Shown piece by piece: positions 12,345-24,374 of a DNA stretch of 64,000 bases; the first letter of the stretch is position 1; each line of letters starts with the position of its first letter. The notes beneath the pieces are model-generated. The model did not search any database and had not been told where the DNA came from. It saw nothing but the letters and a program-made list of their open reading frames with translations. Both the position numbers and the translations under genes were made by a program. The DNA comes from Cristatella mucedo (Eukaryota; Bryozoa; Phylactolaemata; Cristatellidae). Where the stretch lies: positions 10,306,001-10,370,000 of the forward strand of contig WPIO01000008.1 of assembly GCA_009760855.2 (NCBI GenBank), in the 5' to 3' direction.

Positions 12345-12468
12345 TTTATCTAGCGGCCGAAGAGTCATCATTAACGGCTATTGCCACCACTTGCAGTTGG
12401 CAATAAACGATAGCCCACCGCAGGATTCGAACCACGACCTCGGTCATGAAGAGCCAGCAGCTAATGAT
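12345..12468 (-). mobile_element. tRNA-derived SINE, minus strand
   Basis: Minus-strand copy of the SINE family: a tRNA-like head whose B-box region reads GGTTCGAATCC at about 12424-12434, followed by the 'gcagtgggc' and 'attgccaactgcaagtgg' body blocks. It ends next to the tail of the L2-like copy 3. Confidence 0.6.
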
Positions 12469-13318
12469 AATAATAATAATAATAATGCACTTGATTAAAC
12501 GCCCTCAGAGAAATCAATCTTTCTCTCTAGGCGCTTTACATTTGCTGCAAAGTGAAATGCAATTGAATGGTGAGTAATATTATGCTTGATAAACAAGCAA
12601 AATGAATAACATGATTAGGGGTGACATGCACAGGGTCAGTATGCAAATGTGGTTAGTGGCAGCATGCACAGTGTCAGCACGCATAAGCACATCAAGGACG
12701 AATCACAGGGACCCACTAAATGCTGTCCTAAATAGGTGTGTTTCTAAGTTCTTTTCAAATGTGGTCAGGTCAGGGGATGTTCTGAGGCAGGTCGGGGAGG
12801 GAGTTCCACGCTTTGGGAGCAAACGAACTATATGCACGGTCTCCAAAGGATTTGGGGTTTGTATGAGGTATTTGTAGACTGCTAGATTCCGAAAAGCGGG
12901 TGGTACGATACTTTGCCTGATGGGGTAGTATATCTGAGAGGTAGGCTAGAGCCAAAGAATGAAGTGACCTAAAAGTGAGCGACAAAACCTTGAATTCGAT
13001 CCGTTGCTTGACTGGTAGCCAGTGCAGGTCAGTGAGAAGTGGTATGATGTGGCAACTGCGACGCTCACGACAGAAAAGCCTAGCTGCCGAGTTTTGCACC
13101 AGCTGCAATCGCCTGATCGCACATGCCGGTAGGCCAGCAAGCAGTGAGTTGCAGAAGTCGAGACGGGATGTCACGAATGCATGGACTAACTTAGACGTGG
13201 TATCCTTATATAAAAAAGCCCGAATTTTAGCAATGTAATGTACCTGAAAGTTGGCAGATTTGACTGTGGAGCTAGCTACCTCCTGGGATATCGCGGCTAA
13301 CGCCGTACTCGGCAACTT
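12468..13318 (-). mobile_element. L2-like LINE 3' end, minus strand (copy 3)
   Basis: A (TAA)n tail at 12468-12488 is followed on the minus strand by the 3' UTR and a 181-codon open frame (13315-12770). It encodes the reverse transcriptase C-terminal region, including FVTSRLDFCNSLLAGLPA, RLQLVQNSAARL and LHWLPVKQRI. This is one of the better-preserved copies. It is truncated at about 13318. Confidence 0.85.
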
Positions 13319-14225
13319 ATTAGCGAGTCATAACTTGAGAGAAATTATATATGCATTCAATTATTGACGAGTGAGCTTTGACCGCTGCTCTGCTCACCCG
13401 ACGACCGACCACGCTGTGCGAGGTGTGGAAACATCAAGATTGTAACAGGCAGCTCAGCGTCGCATCGGTAAGGCAGCGTACTGTGTACTCCTCTAGGCAG
13501 GACTACACCTTTCAATGGCTCATAGCCCGACGTCAGCTTGTTTACTAACTTCCTGGTCACGAAAACGTATCGGAACCGTGTAGGACTACTCATCGGAAGC
13601 ACATAGCGCCATCTCTCTAAGCTTTTGTGGATTGTTCTCTCGCTAAAGGCAGGACTGAAACCTAAATCGATGAATCATTAGTTTGAAAACCCTGCCTCTT
13701 TCTCGAGTCACCACCTGGCTCCTGATAAGCTGATAATCTCGCACCCGCCACGATAAGTTTCCTAAATGCAGGAAGTAGCTGGCGACAAAGGCGACCTTAT
13801 GGCAATGTCGTACATGAACTCCTGCATGGATGGTGGAGCTTTAGCTAATGCAATCAAAGGGACTTAAAGAGCATCATTGCGCATGAATCCTTTCGTAGCT
13901 AAGGCACACGAAATAGTGGGCAAATAGAGCACAGTCTCTTCATACTTCCCTTCGGAGAGCCACGCAATAGTGAACTGCTGAATCTTTCGGAAATTGTGGA
14001 CTTCCGGTAGTGCTCATTTTGGACGGCCGCTGCTACAACAGCACCCATCGATGAATAAAAGGCGTCCGGATAACAACGCTGTGGAAAACAGAGCCTTTGG
14101 CGTTCGAAGGGTCCCGTGGCCCTACCACACGAGGATCTGTCTCCTCCGTGCACTCTCTCTGAATAGCACTCCACATTTAGCTGCAAGAACGACGGGGTCA
14201 TGGATGAGCTGTACTTCCGTCGAAT
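13319..14225. other. Unassigned spacer
   Basis: No convincing gene or repeat. Confidence 0.35.
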
Positions 14226-14227
14226 AG

Positions 14228-14865
14228 CAATGTATTGCAACTGTAATGTATATCCGTCTGTAACTCCAAAAAGCCATAAAGACTAAGTAGGTGTTACGCA
14301 GGAGAGTTTTGTATCCACAAAGCCATAAAGACTAAATGGTTGCTAAGCAGGAGAGCTTTGTATAGCGCCCCCTCAACCTAAGCGGCTTTCGGTACGCATT
14401 CGGTTGCCAACAGACTTCACCTCACCCAAAATAGACATAATGGGAAGCATAGCAGAGTCAGGAGAGCAGTTGAGGTAGTGAGTACCCTAGAAGTAGTAGC
14501 TCAGGACCGCTGAAAAGGATGAGCCATAGTCGGCAGCAGAAGAGTAGTTGTCGTTTCTTAAGAATTATGGAAGGGAGTTCCACAGTCTAGAACCTGCAGA
14601 GCTAAAGCTTCTGTCGCCAACGGTCTTCAAGCAAAGGAATGGAACAGCTCATTTATTGTCCACACAGGACCTGAGGGCGCGAAGAGGATGAAACTGGTGC
14701 AGCAGTTAAGCGAGGTACGAAGGAGCCAAGACGTGGCCTTGGCCTTGTGGGGCAGCGTAAGAACCTTGCTCTGTATCCGTTGCTCAACCGGCAGTCATCC
14801 TAGCTCTTTTCGCAAAGGAGCTCGTCAGGTCTCCGTAGCCATTTTTAATGACAAAGTTAGTCAAT
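14228..14865 (-). mobile_element. LINE-B 3' end, minus strand
   Basis: It starts with the LINE-B tail complement (gtatatccgtctgtaactcc). It holds a short internal duplication ('aagccataaagactaa' twice at 14270-14335), then the 3' UTR and decayed C-terminal coding sequence. It matches 62362-62755 in the same orientation. Confidence 0.65.
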
Positions 14866-15247
14866 CCCTATGGTAAAAGTAAATAAGTTCTTTTAGTGCG
14901 CTATCGCAATTTTCTTTTAGAGCGCTATAGCAATTTGCTTGTTTTGCTGTATTTCCTCAGCTGCCGAAACCTCTTACATATTTTCCGTTGATTTATTTTT
15001 CACCTCATTGCATATCGGCGTTTACTTTCTTTGAACGCACATCCCACTTTTACCTATGCGGAACGATCTATCGTGCGGCGTAAAAGGCGCCTGACAAGTA
15101 ACATTGAGATCGTCGAGTGCAGGAAGGAGTAGGAGGACGGACGTTACAAGCAGCTATGCCCTGTGCGCCACCCCCACCCCCCCGGACGGCCGATATCTTT
15201 TCTGACCAGATCAGGTACCACAGTGCGACCAAGACTGGAGTGCTGGC

Positions 15248-15248
15248 T

Positions 15249-15295
<47 letters not shown>

Positions 15296-15296
15296 A
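15248..15296. repeat. (GCC)n triplet repeat
   Basis: A run of about 15 GCC/CCG triplets in a local GC-rich patch (15100-15500). The frames through it show no domain, and no cysteine motif like that of genes A-C is present. Confidence 0.9.
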
Positions 15297-15499
15297 CAAG
15301 TGTCGCGAAACTGCGTCGTTGTGCGTACCGCGTAGACTCGCCACAGAGAGGGCCACCGTGGACTTATCTAGAGGAGGCGCCCGGTGGGCAGCATCGGAAC
15401 CGCCTACTTCACCACGACGCGTCGTAAGTCAGATCCTGGAGGCGGGGAGGAGAGGGGGAGCTAGATTCGGTCGGCGCTGAAGCTGTTCTGGCCGTCCGT

Positions 15500-16470
15500 C
15501 AGCCGGCGGCCGCCTCAGACCGGCTGCGAGACCGACAGCCTGTCACGTGCTGATGAGATCATTTGACGGATGCGCATTGACCTTGCAGCGCTGTGTATGC
15601 GCGCTGGGTGAGCAGCACTGCCGGAGGTCCGGTGAGATCTGAGTGCATGAGAAGCCCTGCAGCCCTTGCGATCCCGGGAGGTTTAGTAAGGACGCCTTAG
15701 CTATTGGCGGCTATTCGCTCACCGAGAGGCCTTTTGTGGTTAGACCAGCAAATGTGTGCAGCTAGCTGGTCAGCCACTGCCGTCCCACCCGTTGACGGCG
15801 ACGTGGTGGGTCATGGTCTGCAGCTCATGTTCGCTAACCGTGCCCGTACTGTACATATTGCCAGAGGTAGCAGTTTTAACTCCTGTGCTCTAGATTAATC
15901 GTCCGCAAACGGTGCATAGCTTGGCCGCTCAGCTGGTCGTCGTCAACGGCCATTTCACACCGCCTCTGTTTGAGCTTCGCTGGCTCCCAGAGAGTATCTA
16001 TAATCGATTTCACGATCCCCAGTCTGGCTGACGGGTCATTTCGCTCACTTCCACCAGCCTTGACCTATCCAGCCTCCTTGCTCTCCTCCAGTGAAAGCTC
16101 TCACAACACCCACTCCTCAGCATCTTGTCAGCACACCGTCCCTCGTAATAAATAAAAATCTGTCGGCGATCCGACCTTCAGCGAATATGCACAAAAAGTC
16201 TCGAACTCGCCTCCGGCTACTGTGGTCGCTACCTGCACTGACATTGAGTCTTCAAGGTCTCGCTACAGACTTTTATGTTCCGGTCAGCTCGCACTTCAAC
16301 CCGGTGAACTTGTTCTTTGTTTAGTCATGTACGTTTTGCGTCCGTACCTGTGTATGATTCAGTGCATTTTACGAGCCAGAGATAGCCATGAGTATTTTTA
16401 TATTTGCTTTAGCGTTCTGGACTAAGCATTATACTTCAATCTATATCTGTATCTTTGTGAATCAGTATCT
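15500..16470. other. Unassigned spacer
   Basis: No gene recognised on either strand. Confidence 0.35.
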
Positions 16471-16473
16471 TCA

Positions 16474-17140
16474 TCACAAACTCCACAAAGCCACAAAGAC
16501 AACGTGGATGTTACGAAGGAGAGATTTGTGTAACGCACTCACAGCCTGAGCGGCTTTCGGTACGCATTCGGTAGCCAAAAGGCTTCGTCTCACGCAGCAA
16601 AGAGAAAGTGGGAAGCATAGCTGAGTCAGGTGATAAAAACTCTGCTCTGTATCCATTGATCAACCTGCAGCCATCCTAGGTCATTTAGCAAAGGAGACAC
16701 GTTGTTTCACCTCTGGGATACACAAACTAGCCTTGCAGCCACATTCATCGCCAGCTGCAGAGGCCTAGTGGCTTTTTTCGGTAGCCCAGCCAAAATGGAA
16801 CTACAGTAATCTAACCGAGATAGAACTAAGGAGCCAGTAAAATTATTTGCACACCGCCGTGGAAGACAGTTCCTAATCTTAGACAGGTATCGGGCGTGAT
16901 GGCAAGCTGTGGAAGCATTCTTTTCAACGAAGCGTTCCAAATTTAGTCAGCGGTCGAAGACGACGCCTAAATTCCGAGCACGTGGTGACGGTCGCAGAAC
17001 AGCATCACCAATTAGAAGAGCAACGACTTCTATTCTAGCCACACGCTTAGGATGTCCTCTCAGCGGCAGTTCCATATTATCGTCGTTTAGTTCAAGGCAA
17101 CTTGCTTGCATCAATACCGAGCGTCTGCAAGGCAAGCATT
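16474..17140 (-). mobile_element. LINE-B with reverse transcriptase C-terminal remnants, minus strand
   Basis: Its 3' end matches the LINE-B tail. Two adjacent minus-strand frames, 17135-16947 and 16940-16707, encode RNLGVVFDR and then VLSRLDYCSSILAGLPKKATRPLQL, typical of the region downstream of the catalytic core. The frame break between them and an internal deletion near 16640 show the copy is dead. Confidence 0.7.
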
Positions 17141-17239
17141 CATTTGTCGGTCACTGTGGCAGGTTCTACTCGTTTTGTTTGGCATGCCTTATAATTTGCC
17201 TGTCCGTAACCTTGGTAAATGACTCTCTAGCAGCGAGTT

Positions 17240-17305
17240 TTACTGCTCCTGGGTAGAGATCGGGTTCTCGTAGGGTGCTATACAAGTAGATTTATCCTTC
17301 TTTGT
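17240..17305 (+). mobile_element. Possible SINE/LINE tail fragment
   Basis: The segment 'gggtagagatcgggttctcg..agggtgctatacaagtag' resembles the tail shared by the SINEs at 24.9 and 53 kb. It is a short, weak match. Confidence 0.35.
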
Positions 17306-18340
17306 ACATATAATCTTCTTTCCTTGTAGCACAGAGTCACCTCCTAGCAGGATTTTGCGCGCTAAAAATTTCAGCTGACGGCGAGCCGCGTTTGCCATCG
17401 CTAACTATTGCTCCGCTCTAGGTCGTAAAAACTAAATAATAATTAGCCGAATCGCTTCAGATGTACGTGCATAGCACGTCGACCTGCGAAAGCAAGAGGG
17501 GGTGACAGGCACACCAGCTGGCCCTCTTTGACTGGCGTCTAGCTGCGGTGGCGGAATGAGAAAGCGGCGCGAGCGTTAGCCAGAAGAAGTAGTCCGCGTG
17601 TCGGCGCTGCTTCAACGCAGGCGCTCGAAGAAGTAGTCCGCGTGTCGGCGCTGCTTCAACGCAGGCGCGCGTGTCTGTTAAAACGCGCCCCGTCCCGAGG
17701 CCATTCAGTCCGAGCGACTGGCTTGTCAGCTGTTTAGTTTGCAGGCACGGCAGTTCACGACCCGGTCTTGCGAGCCCTAGCTCGAGGTCGCTTTCGAATG
17801 AATCGCAAGCGTGCGTCAGCGGCGTCACTCCCTTAAACAGTCGCCATGAATGTATTAGCCCTACTTACACCAGCCCTACTGGTGCTACCGGCTGAACCGG
17901 CGGCACCGGCGGCAAACCCGGCGAGGCCAGAGCCGTTACGCAGGGCAGTAAACGAAGTCTATCCCTTTCTGCGGCGGCTACGGACGTTACGAGTGTAGTC
18001 ATTCCCGATGTACCACCCCGCCTCTTGGTTTTAGCGTGACGCTCAGAAAGCAGGCGCATTCGACATAAAAACAAACGTGCTGTGAACTCCCGTTTGCGAA
18101 TGGCCGGTCCTTATTTACGTACGATCTGTGAATTATTAGTAACAGGACAATCGCTCACAGTTTGAGGAAAATCGACGTGTAATTGCAGCCAGGTATGTGC
18201 CTGTGGAAGGGGGCTATAGGTTGAAAGCCTCTAGTCGGTTCAGTTGAGATGGGAGGGGCCGGAATGCCCCGACCCTAAGCCAAAGCCGTTTGAACTCCTC
18301 TTAGCTCAAAGGGGAAGGGCCGGGGTGTCTTGATACGTGC
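17306..18340. other. Unassigned spacer, with one tandem duplication
   Basis: A 44-bp unit is tandemly duplicated at 17583-17626 and 17627-17670. Otherwise I see no gene. Weakly GC-rich. Confidence 0.4.
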
Positions 18341-18359
18341 GGCAGCTCTAAGAATAATA

Positions 18360-18715
18360 ATAGTAACTAGAGCCTGCGGACTCGCTTCGCTGAGTCTTAG
18401 TAGAAAGACAATATTGTAATACACCATGCGATGTAGCAAACTCATTGCCGCGTGACGAAGTGTGCCGTCTTGCCACGTGACGTAAGTGCACCATTTCGCC
18501 GCGTGATGGATTTTCTCGCTTTGCTAATGACGAGCAGCTGACTGCCTGTGGACTCGCTTCGCTGAGTTGCAGTAGTTGAAAGCGTAACTGAAGACAACGC
18601 TGCCCCATCTTGGCACTTGGCAGAAGTAGCCATCTTGCCACGCGACGCAACTGCTTCATCTTGCGGCGTGACGGACTTTCTTGCTTTAATCAGTAGAGAC
18701 ACGTAGTTTCGCACG
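18360..18715 (+). repeat. Dispersed repeat, two tandem copies
   Basis: Two copies of about 175 bp, at 18360-18535 and 18540-18715. Each starts 'gcctg(t/c)ggactcgcttcgctgag', runs through 'catcttgccacg(t/c)gacg' and ends 'gtgacgga(c/t)tttctcgcttt'. A third, diverged copy is at 30088-30255. It may be a SINE or part of a larger element. Confidence 0.7.
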
Positions 18716-18999
18716 TAAAAGTAGGAACGCTGCGCTCTGACTCGCAGGCCAAGGTCAGAGGGGTGCCATCTTGTCGCTTGATTGACTTCTCGTTTTAATT
18801 AATAGCGTACACAATCGTACTCAGCAACGTGTAATTCTTAACTCATGTCAGACGTTAACTTAAACACGAATTCCTGTCGTCTGCGATTCAGGAACGCAGT
18901 GCTTCGATTGGCTAACGTCATGGCTGGCGGCCAGCTGCAGAAAGGCTTCGCTCTGATTTTCCCTAGCCAAGGTCGGAAGGCCACCATCTAGACGCGTTC

Positions 19000-19180
19000 T
19001 CGCTTGGTGAGACGTAATGGCAAACTGGGTAAGGCGGCTGCTTTCGGGACCTCATTGCGAAGGTCTTAGATTCGAATCTTGCAGTGCGCAATCCTTTATT
19101 TGCCACTGCAAGTGGCATTGATAGCCGTATAGGCTCTTCTGTCGCAAAAAAGCTGTTAAATGAGCTAATATGTTTTTATT
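19000..19180 (+). mobile_element. tRNA-derived SINE
   Basis: A head with an A-box-like 'gtaatggcaaactgggtaagg' and a B-box-like 'agattcgaatcttgcagtg' is followed by the body 'ttatttgccactgcaagtgg' and the end 'gctgttaaatgagctaata'. It is the best-preserved match to the copy at 25258-25425. Confidence 0.7.
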
Positions 19181-20079
19181 GATTAGGGATAGTAATACGT
19201 TTCTACAGCTCACTCAGACTACTAAATCTATTTCTGGAATATTCAGAGATCGTTTTAAGAAAAATGATCACAACGATAGTGGTGATGACATTCGCAAAAA
19301 TCAGCAAGCATAATGTTGTTACAGGTAACTTGCAGTGGCGGAGAAAATGGAAGCCGGAAGGAAAACCCTCCGGCGGGGCTCCGAGGTCGAGCGTTCCTAA
19401 CTCCTGCGTCCCAAAGCATGGCTAAAAACCTTGCGTTTAAACTTAACACAATTAGAAGCCTCCAACTTCATGTCGGAAAAACGCTGCGATATTGCGCTAT
19501 AAGGTTTTGCTAATTGTCCGTCCAGCCAAACCTATATAAAAAAGAAATGTTGGTCCTGCCGCATGCAAGACGTGTCGTAACAAAGCACTACCCCCGCGTA
19601 GGTCGTAACCCGCGCCTAAAACTCCTGGCTCTGCCAATGCTCATCTGTGGTCTTTGTTTAGATGTTATGTTAGGTGTTATATCTATGCTATCTTATTAAT
19701 TTACGTCCATGTAACGCGTCAGCTTTTGTCTGCAGACTACACCTCAGGGTCGGCAGATTACACCACCGGGCATTCACACGTCCGTAATGGCCATGCACAT
19801 GCTGAAGGCTAGCACGAATCGTCAGGGATTTAGGAGGCACATTGCATAGACTGCGGGTGCCGCCCATCCGAAAAATAACATGTTCCGGGTATTTGACCAA
19901 TAAAATAGGCTGCAAATGATGTGAAACTATTTAAGAAACAGTCAGCGAGTCCGAAAATACGTTTCGATTCTTGCAGCGATGCGGCTAGTCAAAAGACCAA
20001 GTAGGCGCCGCCACGTCCTCGGAATACCGGTTCGCAAAAAAGATACGAGTTGATTCAACAGCCGCTTTTGTGTAGCGAC

Positions 20080-20475
20080 AGAAGAGCCTTTGCGGCTATC
20101 ACCAGAGCCAGCAGCGGCAATAAAGGATTGCCATCCGAAGGCTTCGAATGAATGACCTGGTGACCGATGGGCACGACCCGACCCTCGCGACCCTGAGACC
20201 GACCCTTCCGACCCCGATGTCGTGACAGTCGTGACACAACCTCCTTCCAGAGTTTCTCGTTCAGACATCGTGACGTCACGACGGTAGCCATCGCGGCTCT
20301 TTGCGGCTATCACCAGAGCTAGCAGCGGCAATAAAAGATAGCCAGCCGCGGGCTTCGAATGAACGACCTCGTGACCGACCCTCATGACCCGGAAATTAAC
20401 CCTCGTGAGAGTCGTGGACACGACCTCTTTCCAGAGGTTTTCGGTCCTGATGCCGTGACGTCACCTAGCATGCCA
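20080..20475 (-). mobile_element. Two SINE-like segments in unit 1
   Basis: The phrase 'tttgcggctatcaccagagc' followed by 'agcagcggcaataaa' occurs at 20090 and again at 20305. Each is followed by a minus-strand tRNA-like section with GACC words. Unit 2 has only one such segment (21795-21990). Confidence 0.55.
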
Positions 20476-20494
20476 TCACGGCTCATCAAAAATA

Positions 20495-20566
20495 CTTGTT
20501 GGCGGGAATTTGAGCCCCGGTCTCTCGCGTGACAGGCGGGGATAATAACCACTATACTAACAAGGA
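20495..20566 (-). pseudogene. Decayed tRNA-Asp (GTC) copy in unit 1
   Basis: It lies at the position matching the intact tRNA-Asp of unit 2 and keeps the anticodon loop CTGTCAC. The acceptor stem has a mismatch (3' side ACAAGTA instead of ACAAGGA), the anticodon stem has one mismatch and the T-arm is altered. A TTTTT tract follows on the minus strand. Probably not functional. Confidence 0.75.
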
Positions 20567-22016
20567 CTTCTCAGAGATCACAGGTCAAGACAACGGGTGC
20601 GTTGATTTATCGGCGCACGAAGCTATACAATAAAATCGCCAGTATTTTCCAAATAAATTTTCAAAAGAAGTATCTCGAGAGCGGCTGATTATGTGCATTA
20701 GCCTCGCACGGCAGTGGCTGTGACCAAGAGTGACAGTGGGCGCGTCCGTCGGAGATCTTTTGGTCCGAATGACACGTCGCGCGTAGACAGATAGCCTGCG
20801 TCGGCGTGCTTCCGTCGCGGACGAAGGCTCCGCGTCGGCCGCGCGCCATACGGCCAAGACGACTCGTTCGCGAAGGAACTTTGACCTGGAGCGCTGCTCA
20901 GCGGACGCGAGCGTCGACTCTGCGCTTTCTGCAATTGCTCCTCTCAGGTGAGTCCAAGGTATTTTACAGACGTTCACTTTTCTAATAAGAATAATCACAC
21001 GGTTAGTGCTAACAACGTGCACGCGTTCGGAAAGCATGACATTGTTAAAGGTAACCTGCAGTGGTTGAGCCATTGGGACCGGGGACATTTGTTCGCCCCC
21101 TACGGCGAGGCACCGACCTCGACCTTCCCCGACTCATATGCTCCGAACCGTCACTGAAGATGACATTATGCTTTCGATTCACTCAACGAGCAGCCACCAT
21201 GTTCGCGTAGCGCAAACACTACGATTTTGCGCTATAATGTTTCGTTAATTGTGCGTCTAGCCCCGTGTAACCAAAAAAATATTTGGGTCTTACCCGCTAT
21301 TAAGACATTTTCCAGGTCGTAGCCCCACGTTAAGATAATTGACCCGCAACGAGTAGTTCTGTTGTGCTTGTATAGATGTTATGTTAGGTGTTATATCTAC
21401 GTTATCTTATTAATTTACGTCTATGTAACGCGTCAGCTTTTGTCTGCAGACTACACCTCAGGGTTGGCAGATTGCACCACCGGGCGTTCACACGTCCGTA
21501 ATAGCCATGCACATGCTGAAGGCTAGCACGAATCGTTAGGGATTTAGGAGGCACATTGCATAGACTGCGGGTGCCGCCCATCCGAAAAATAACATGTTCC
21601 GGGTATTTGACCAATAAAATAGGCTGCAAATGATGTGAAACTATTTAAGAAACAGTCAGCGAGTCCGAAAATACGTTTCGATTCTTGCAGCGATGCGGCT
21701 AGTCGAAAGACCAAGCGGACGCCGCCACGTCCTCGGCATACCGGTTCGCAAAAAAGATACGAGCTGATTCAACAGCCGCTTTTGTGTAGCGACAGAAGAG
21801 CCTTTGCGGCTATCACCAGAGCCAGCAGCGGCAATAAAGGATTGCCATCCGCAGGCTTCGAATGAATGACCTCGTGACCGATGGGCACGACCCAACCCTC
21901 ACGACCCCGAGACCGACCCTCACGACCCCGAGGTCGTAACAGTCGAGACACAACCTCCTTCCAGTGTTTTTTGTCCAGGCATCGTGACGTCACGACGGTA
22001 GCTATTGCGGCTTATC

Positions 22017-22022
22017 AAAAAA
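22017..22022 (-). terminator. RNA polymerase III terminator of tRNA-Asp
   Basis: Six T residues on the minus strand, starting 3 nt after the tRNA end. Confidence 0.85.
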
Positions 22023-22024
22023 CA

Positions 22025-22096
22025 CTCCTTGGCGGGGAATTGAACCCCGGTCTCCCGCGTGACAGGCGGGGATACTAACCACTATACTACCAAGGA
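22025..22096 (-). tRNA. tRNA-Asp (anticodon GTC)
   Basis: A 72-nt gene on the minus strand. The acceptor stem TCCTTGG pairs fully with CCAAGGA, followed by discriminator G. The D-arm region TAGTATAGTGGTTAGTA gives a canonical A box. The anticodon arm is CCCGC-CTGTCAC-GCGGG, with anticodon GTC for aspartate. The T-arm is CGGGG-TTCAATT-CCCCG. There is no intron. The B box has A where most eukaryotic tRNAs have G (GGTTCAA rather than GGTTCGA). A T6 terminator follows immediately. The fold and identity are clear from the sequence. Confidence 0.95.
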
Positions 22097-22504
22097 TTTC
22101 TGAGTGTCAATGTTACGACTTTGGCTTAACTTGCTTTATCGGCTCGCGATGCTTTATAATAAAGTCGCCAGTATTTTTTAAATAAATTTTCAAAGCAATA
22201 TTTCGACAGCGGCTGATTGTGTGCATGAGCCTCGCATGACAGTAGCTGTGACAGAGAGCGACAGTCGGCGCGTCTGTTGGCAATCTTGTGGCGCGAAGGA
22301 CACGTCGCTCATAGATAGCTATGGCCTGTGTCGGTGTGCTTCCGCCGCGGACGAAGGCGCCGCGTCGGCTGAGCGTGCGATAGGGTTAAGACGACTAGTT
22401 CGCGAAGAACCTTTGACCTCGAGCGCTGCTCAGCTGATGCGAGCGTGGACGCTGCAGGTTCTGTGACTCCTCCCTATCAGCAGATACGGAGACAGCCGAC
22501 TAGC

Positions 22505-22614
22505 CGTCACGATTCAATCGAGTTTCCCTTTGCAGCAAATGTAAAGCGCCTAGGAAGAGATTGAGTTCTCTGAGGGCGCTTTATCAAGTGCATTATTATT
22601 ATTATTATTATTAG
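22505..22614 (+). mobile_element. L2-like LINE tail fragment (copy 4)
   Basis: Only the last 100 bp or so of the LINE 3' UTR is present: GCAAATGTAAAGCGCCTAGG, the 'gattgagttctctgagggcgc' block, then (ATT)n at 22590-22614. Confidence 0.85.
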
Positions 22615-22719
22615 CATTATTAGCTTACGTTTAAACTGTTGGGCCTTTGGATTAATTGCAGTGCATAATACGCTTCTTGAAGCATCCGCTTGGATAAACG
22701 CAAAGTCGTACTTCTCCGC

Positions 22720-22800
22720 CGGTTAGCTAATCGGATAAGAGCGTGCCGATCGCTCATTTCACAGGTTGCCAGGTTACCAGCCGGGCTCGCTTTGCTCTAG
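22720..22800 (+). other. Possible tRNA-like SINE head
   Basis: 'GGTTAGCTAATCGGATAAGA' resembles an A box, and 'CAGGTTACCAGCCGGGC' about 40 nt later resembles a B box. No convincing cloverleaf forms, so this is probably a decayed SINE head. Confidence 0.3.
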
Positions 22801-23770
22801 CTCGCTTCCTGCTGCGGAGCCAGAATAAATTCCGATTGCAAACTCTCGTCGAACTAGCAGTTTCCATATGCATTCGAAACTCTTAAACTTGTTCGCTTTC
22901 TCTCTGGAATCACATTGGCTACACGGACGATCTGTCTGAAGATTCATGAGAGAGTTCAATCTAGACTGCATCTGTACTGGTTTACCGGCCTCGCTTCGAA
23001 TTCAAACTGGGGAGAGCATGAACGATCTGACACAGTCATAACATCGTTTGAGATCAAGCTAGCGTCGGGAATAATAGCAGTAACCCCGTTTAACACAACT
23101 TTCTAACCTGCGCAGTTAGCTTTGAGTTTTCCTAATTACTTCCGTTGCTAAAGTACCGTATTAGACCATCATTCCTCTTTAAAAAATTCAGTTTTTTGAC
23201 GAGGAATGTGATGAGCTTGAAACTAGCCCCTGTCTGGTTGGAAGGCAAATATAATTATCTAGGTATCGTAGTTCGCATTTAGCTGTACAGAACACCAAAT
23301 GAATACAATTATCATATATTTACGATGATTTTAAAAAAGCGTGTGTGACGCTTTGCGTGACTATTACTTTTGCACTCTCATCTAAAAATACTTTCTCGAG
23401 CCTAGATATTAAAAGCTCAGCATTGCCCTGAGCAAGAGCGATGTCTCAGATTAGATCGTTGAATTCTTTCTGCCTTATGAAGTAAGGATTTTCCGCCTCA
23501 GCCTCGTCGGAGAAATAGGAATCTGGATCTTGAACATCCTTCTCGTTCTAGCGTGTGGAACTCTCTTGAAGATGGTTGATACCTCTGCGGAGAGGTAGGG
23601 GTGGGGAGCTCATAGCGATCTGGTCATGAACGATGGATGTAGAAATGTTTGCGCACATTATGGAGGCGCACTCATATCTACTTCACGCTTAGATGGGTCC
23701 GCCATGCAGCAGTAGCAGCTGCTTGAGTAGCAGCTGCTCAGTCAATTGTTGCCAAACTCTTCTCGTAGAG
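22801..23770. other. Unassigned spacer
   Basis: Nothing recognised. Confidence 0.35.
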
Positions 23771-23772
23771 CT

Positions 23773-23773
<1 letters not shown>

Positions 23774-23849
<76 letters not shown>
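23774..23849. repeat. (CT)n microsatellite
   Basis: Pure CT run of about 75 bp. Confidence 0.97.
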
Positions 23850-23852
<3 letters not shown>

Positions 23853-24374
23853 GGCTCTCTCTTCTCTCCTATGACAGCCTGTAACCGTACCGGAATTAAA
23901 TACAACTGCACATTTATATTTCCCATATAACCTAACTTTATGTAAGAGACTCCCTCCAGCGGTAAGAAATCGTAAGTATTACCTCGGTGAGTTCTCCTAA
24001 AGTGCTATCGTGTGAAATGAGGTACCCATGGCATGTGTTTATCCCATCCGGACATGCTTTGCAGATCTCGCACATCTCAGCACACGCTTCCACGAACTAG
24101 ATCTTCTAGATCTTGATCTTTGCTGCTTAAATGTCGCCAAATTGTGCCCTGAACGTTGCAAATTGAATCCGCCAGGAGAATGCAACCTATGGATGCCATA
24201 TCAGTACAATTTTCTTATTCGATACTCTCTCTCTCTGTCTGCAATACCGTAAACCTAGACTGCTCGTTGTAGGCGCCGCACAGTCACACTTCGATGGATA
24301 TTACTGCACAGTGTTATGTCTACCCAACTCTCACTATTTCTAGTATCGCCAAAATATATGCGAACCTTCTACAT

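Larger units (their letters stand above)
19250..20945. repeat. Tandem duplication unit 1 (about 1.7 kb)
   Basis: This is collinear with unit 2 (20980-22475). The offset is 1714 bp at 19688/21402 and 20081/21795, falling to about 1530 bp at the tRNA. The difference comes from an extra SINE-like segment of about 185 bp at 20290-20475. The middle of the unit is nearly identical between the copies; the ends are more diverged. Confidence 0.85.
20980..22475. repeat. Tandem duplication unit 2 (about 1.5 kb)
   Basis: Second copy of the unit described at 19250-20945. It carries the intact tRNA-Asp gene. A 75-codon minus-strand frame (21629-21402) is nearly identical to that of unit 1 (19915-19688), but it has no recognisable domain and may be conserved only because the duplication is recent. 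Confidence 0.85.

Noticed and set aside
19688-19915. 75-codon frame conserved between the two duplicated units
   Set aside because: Conservation is explained by the recent duplication of the whole unit. No domain or codon-level signal is visible.
22720-22800. Second tRNA gene
   Set aside because: A- and B-box-like words are present, but the acceptor stem does not pair.
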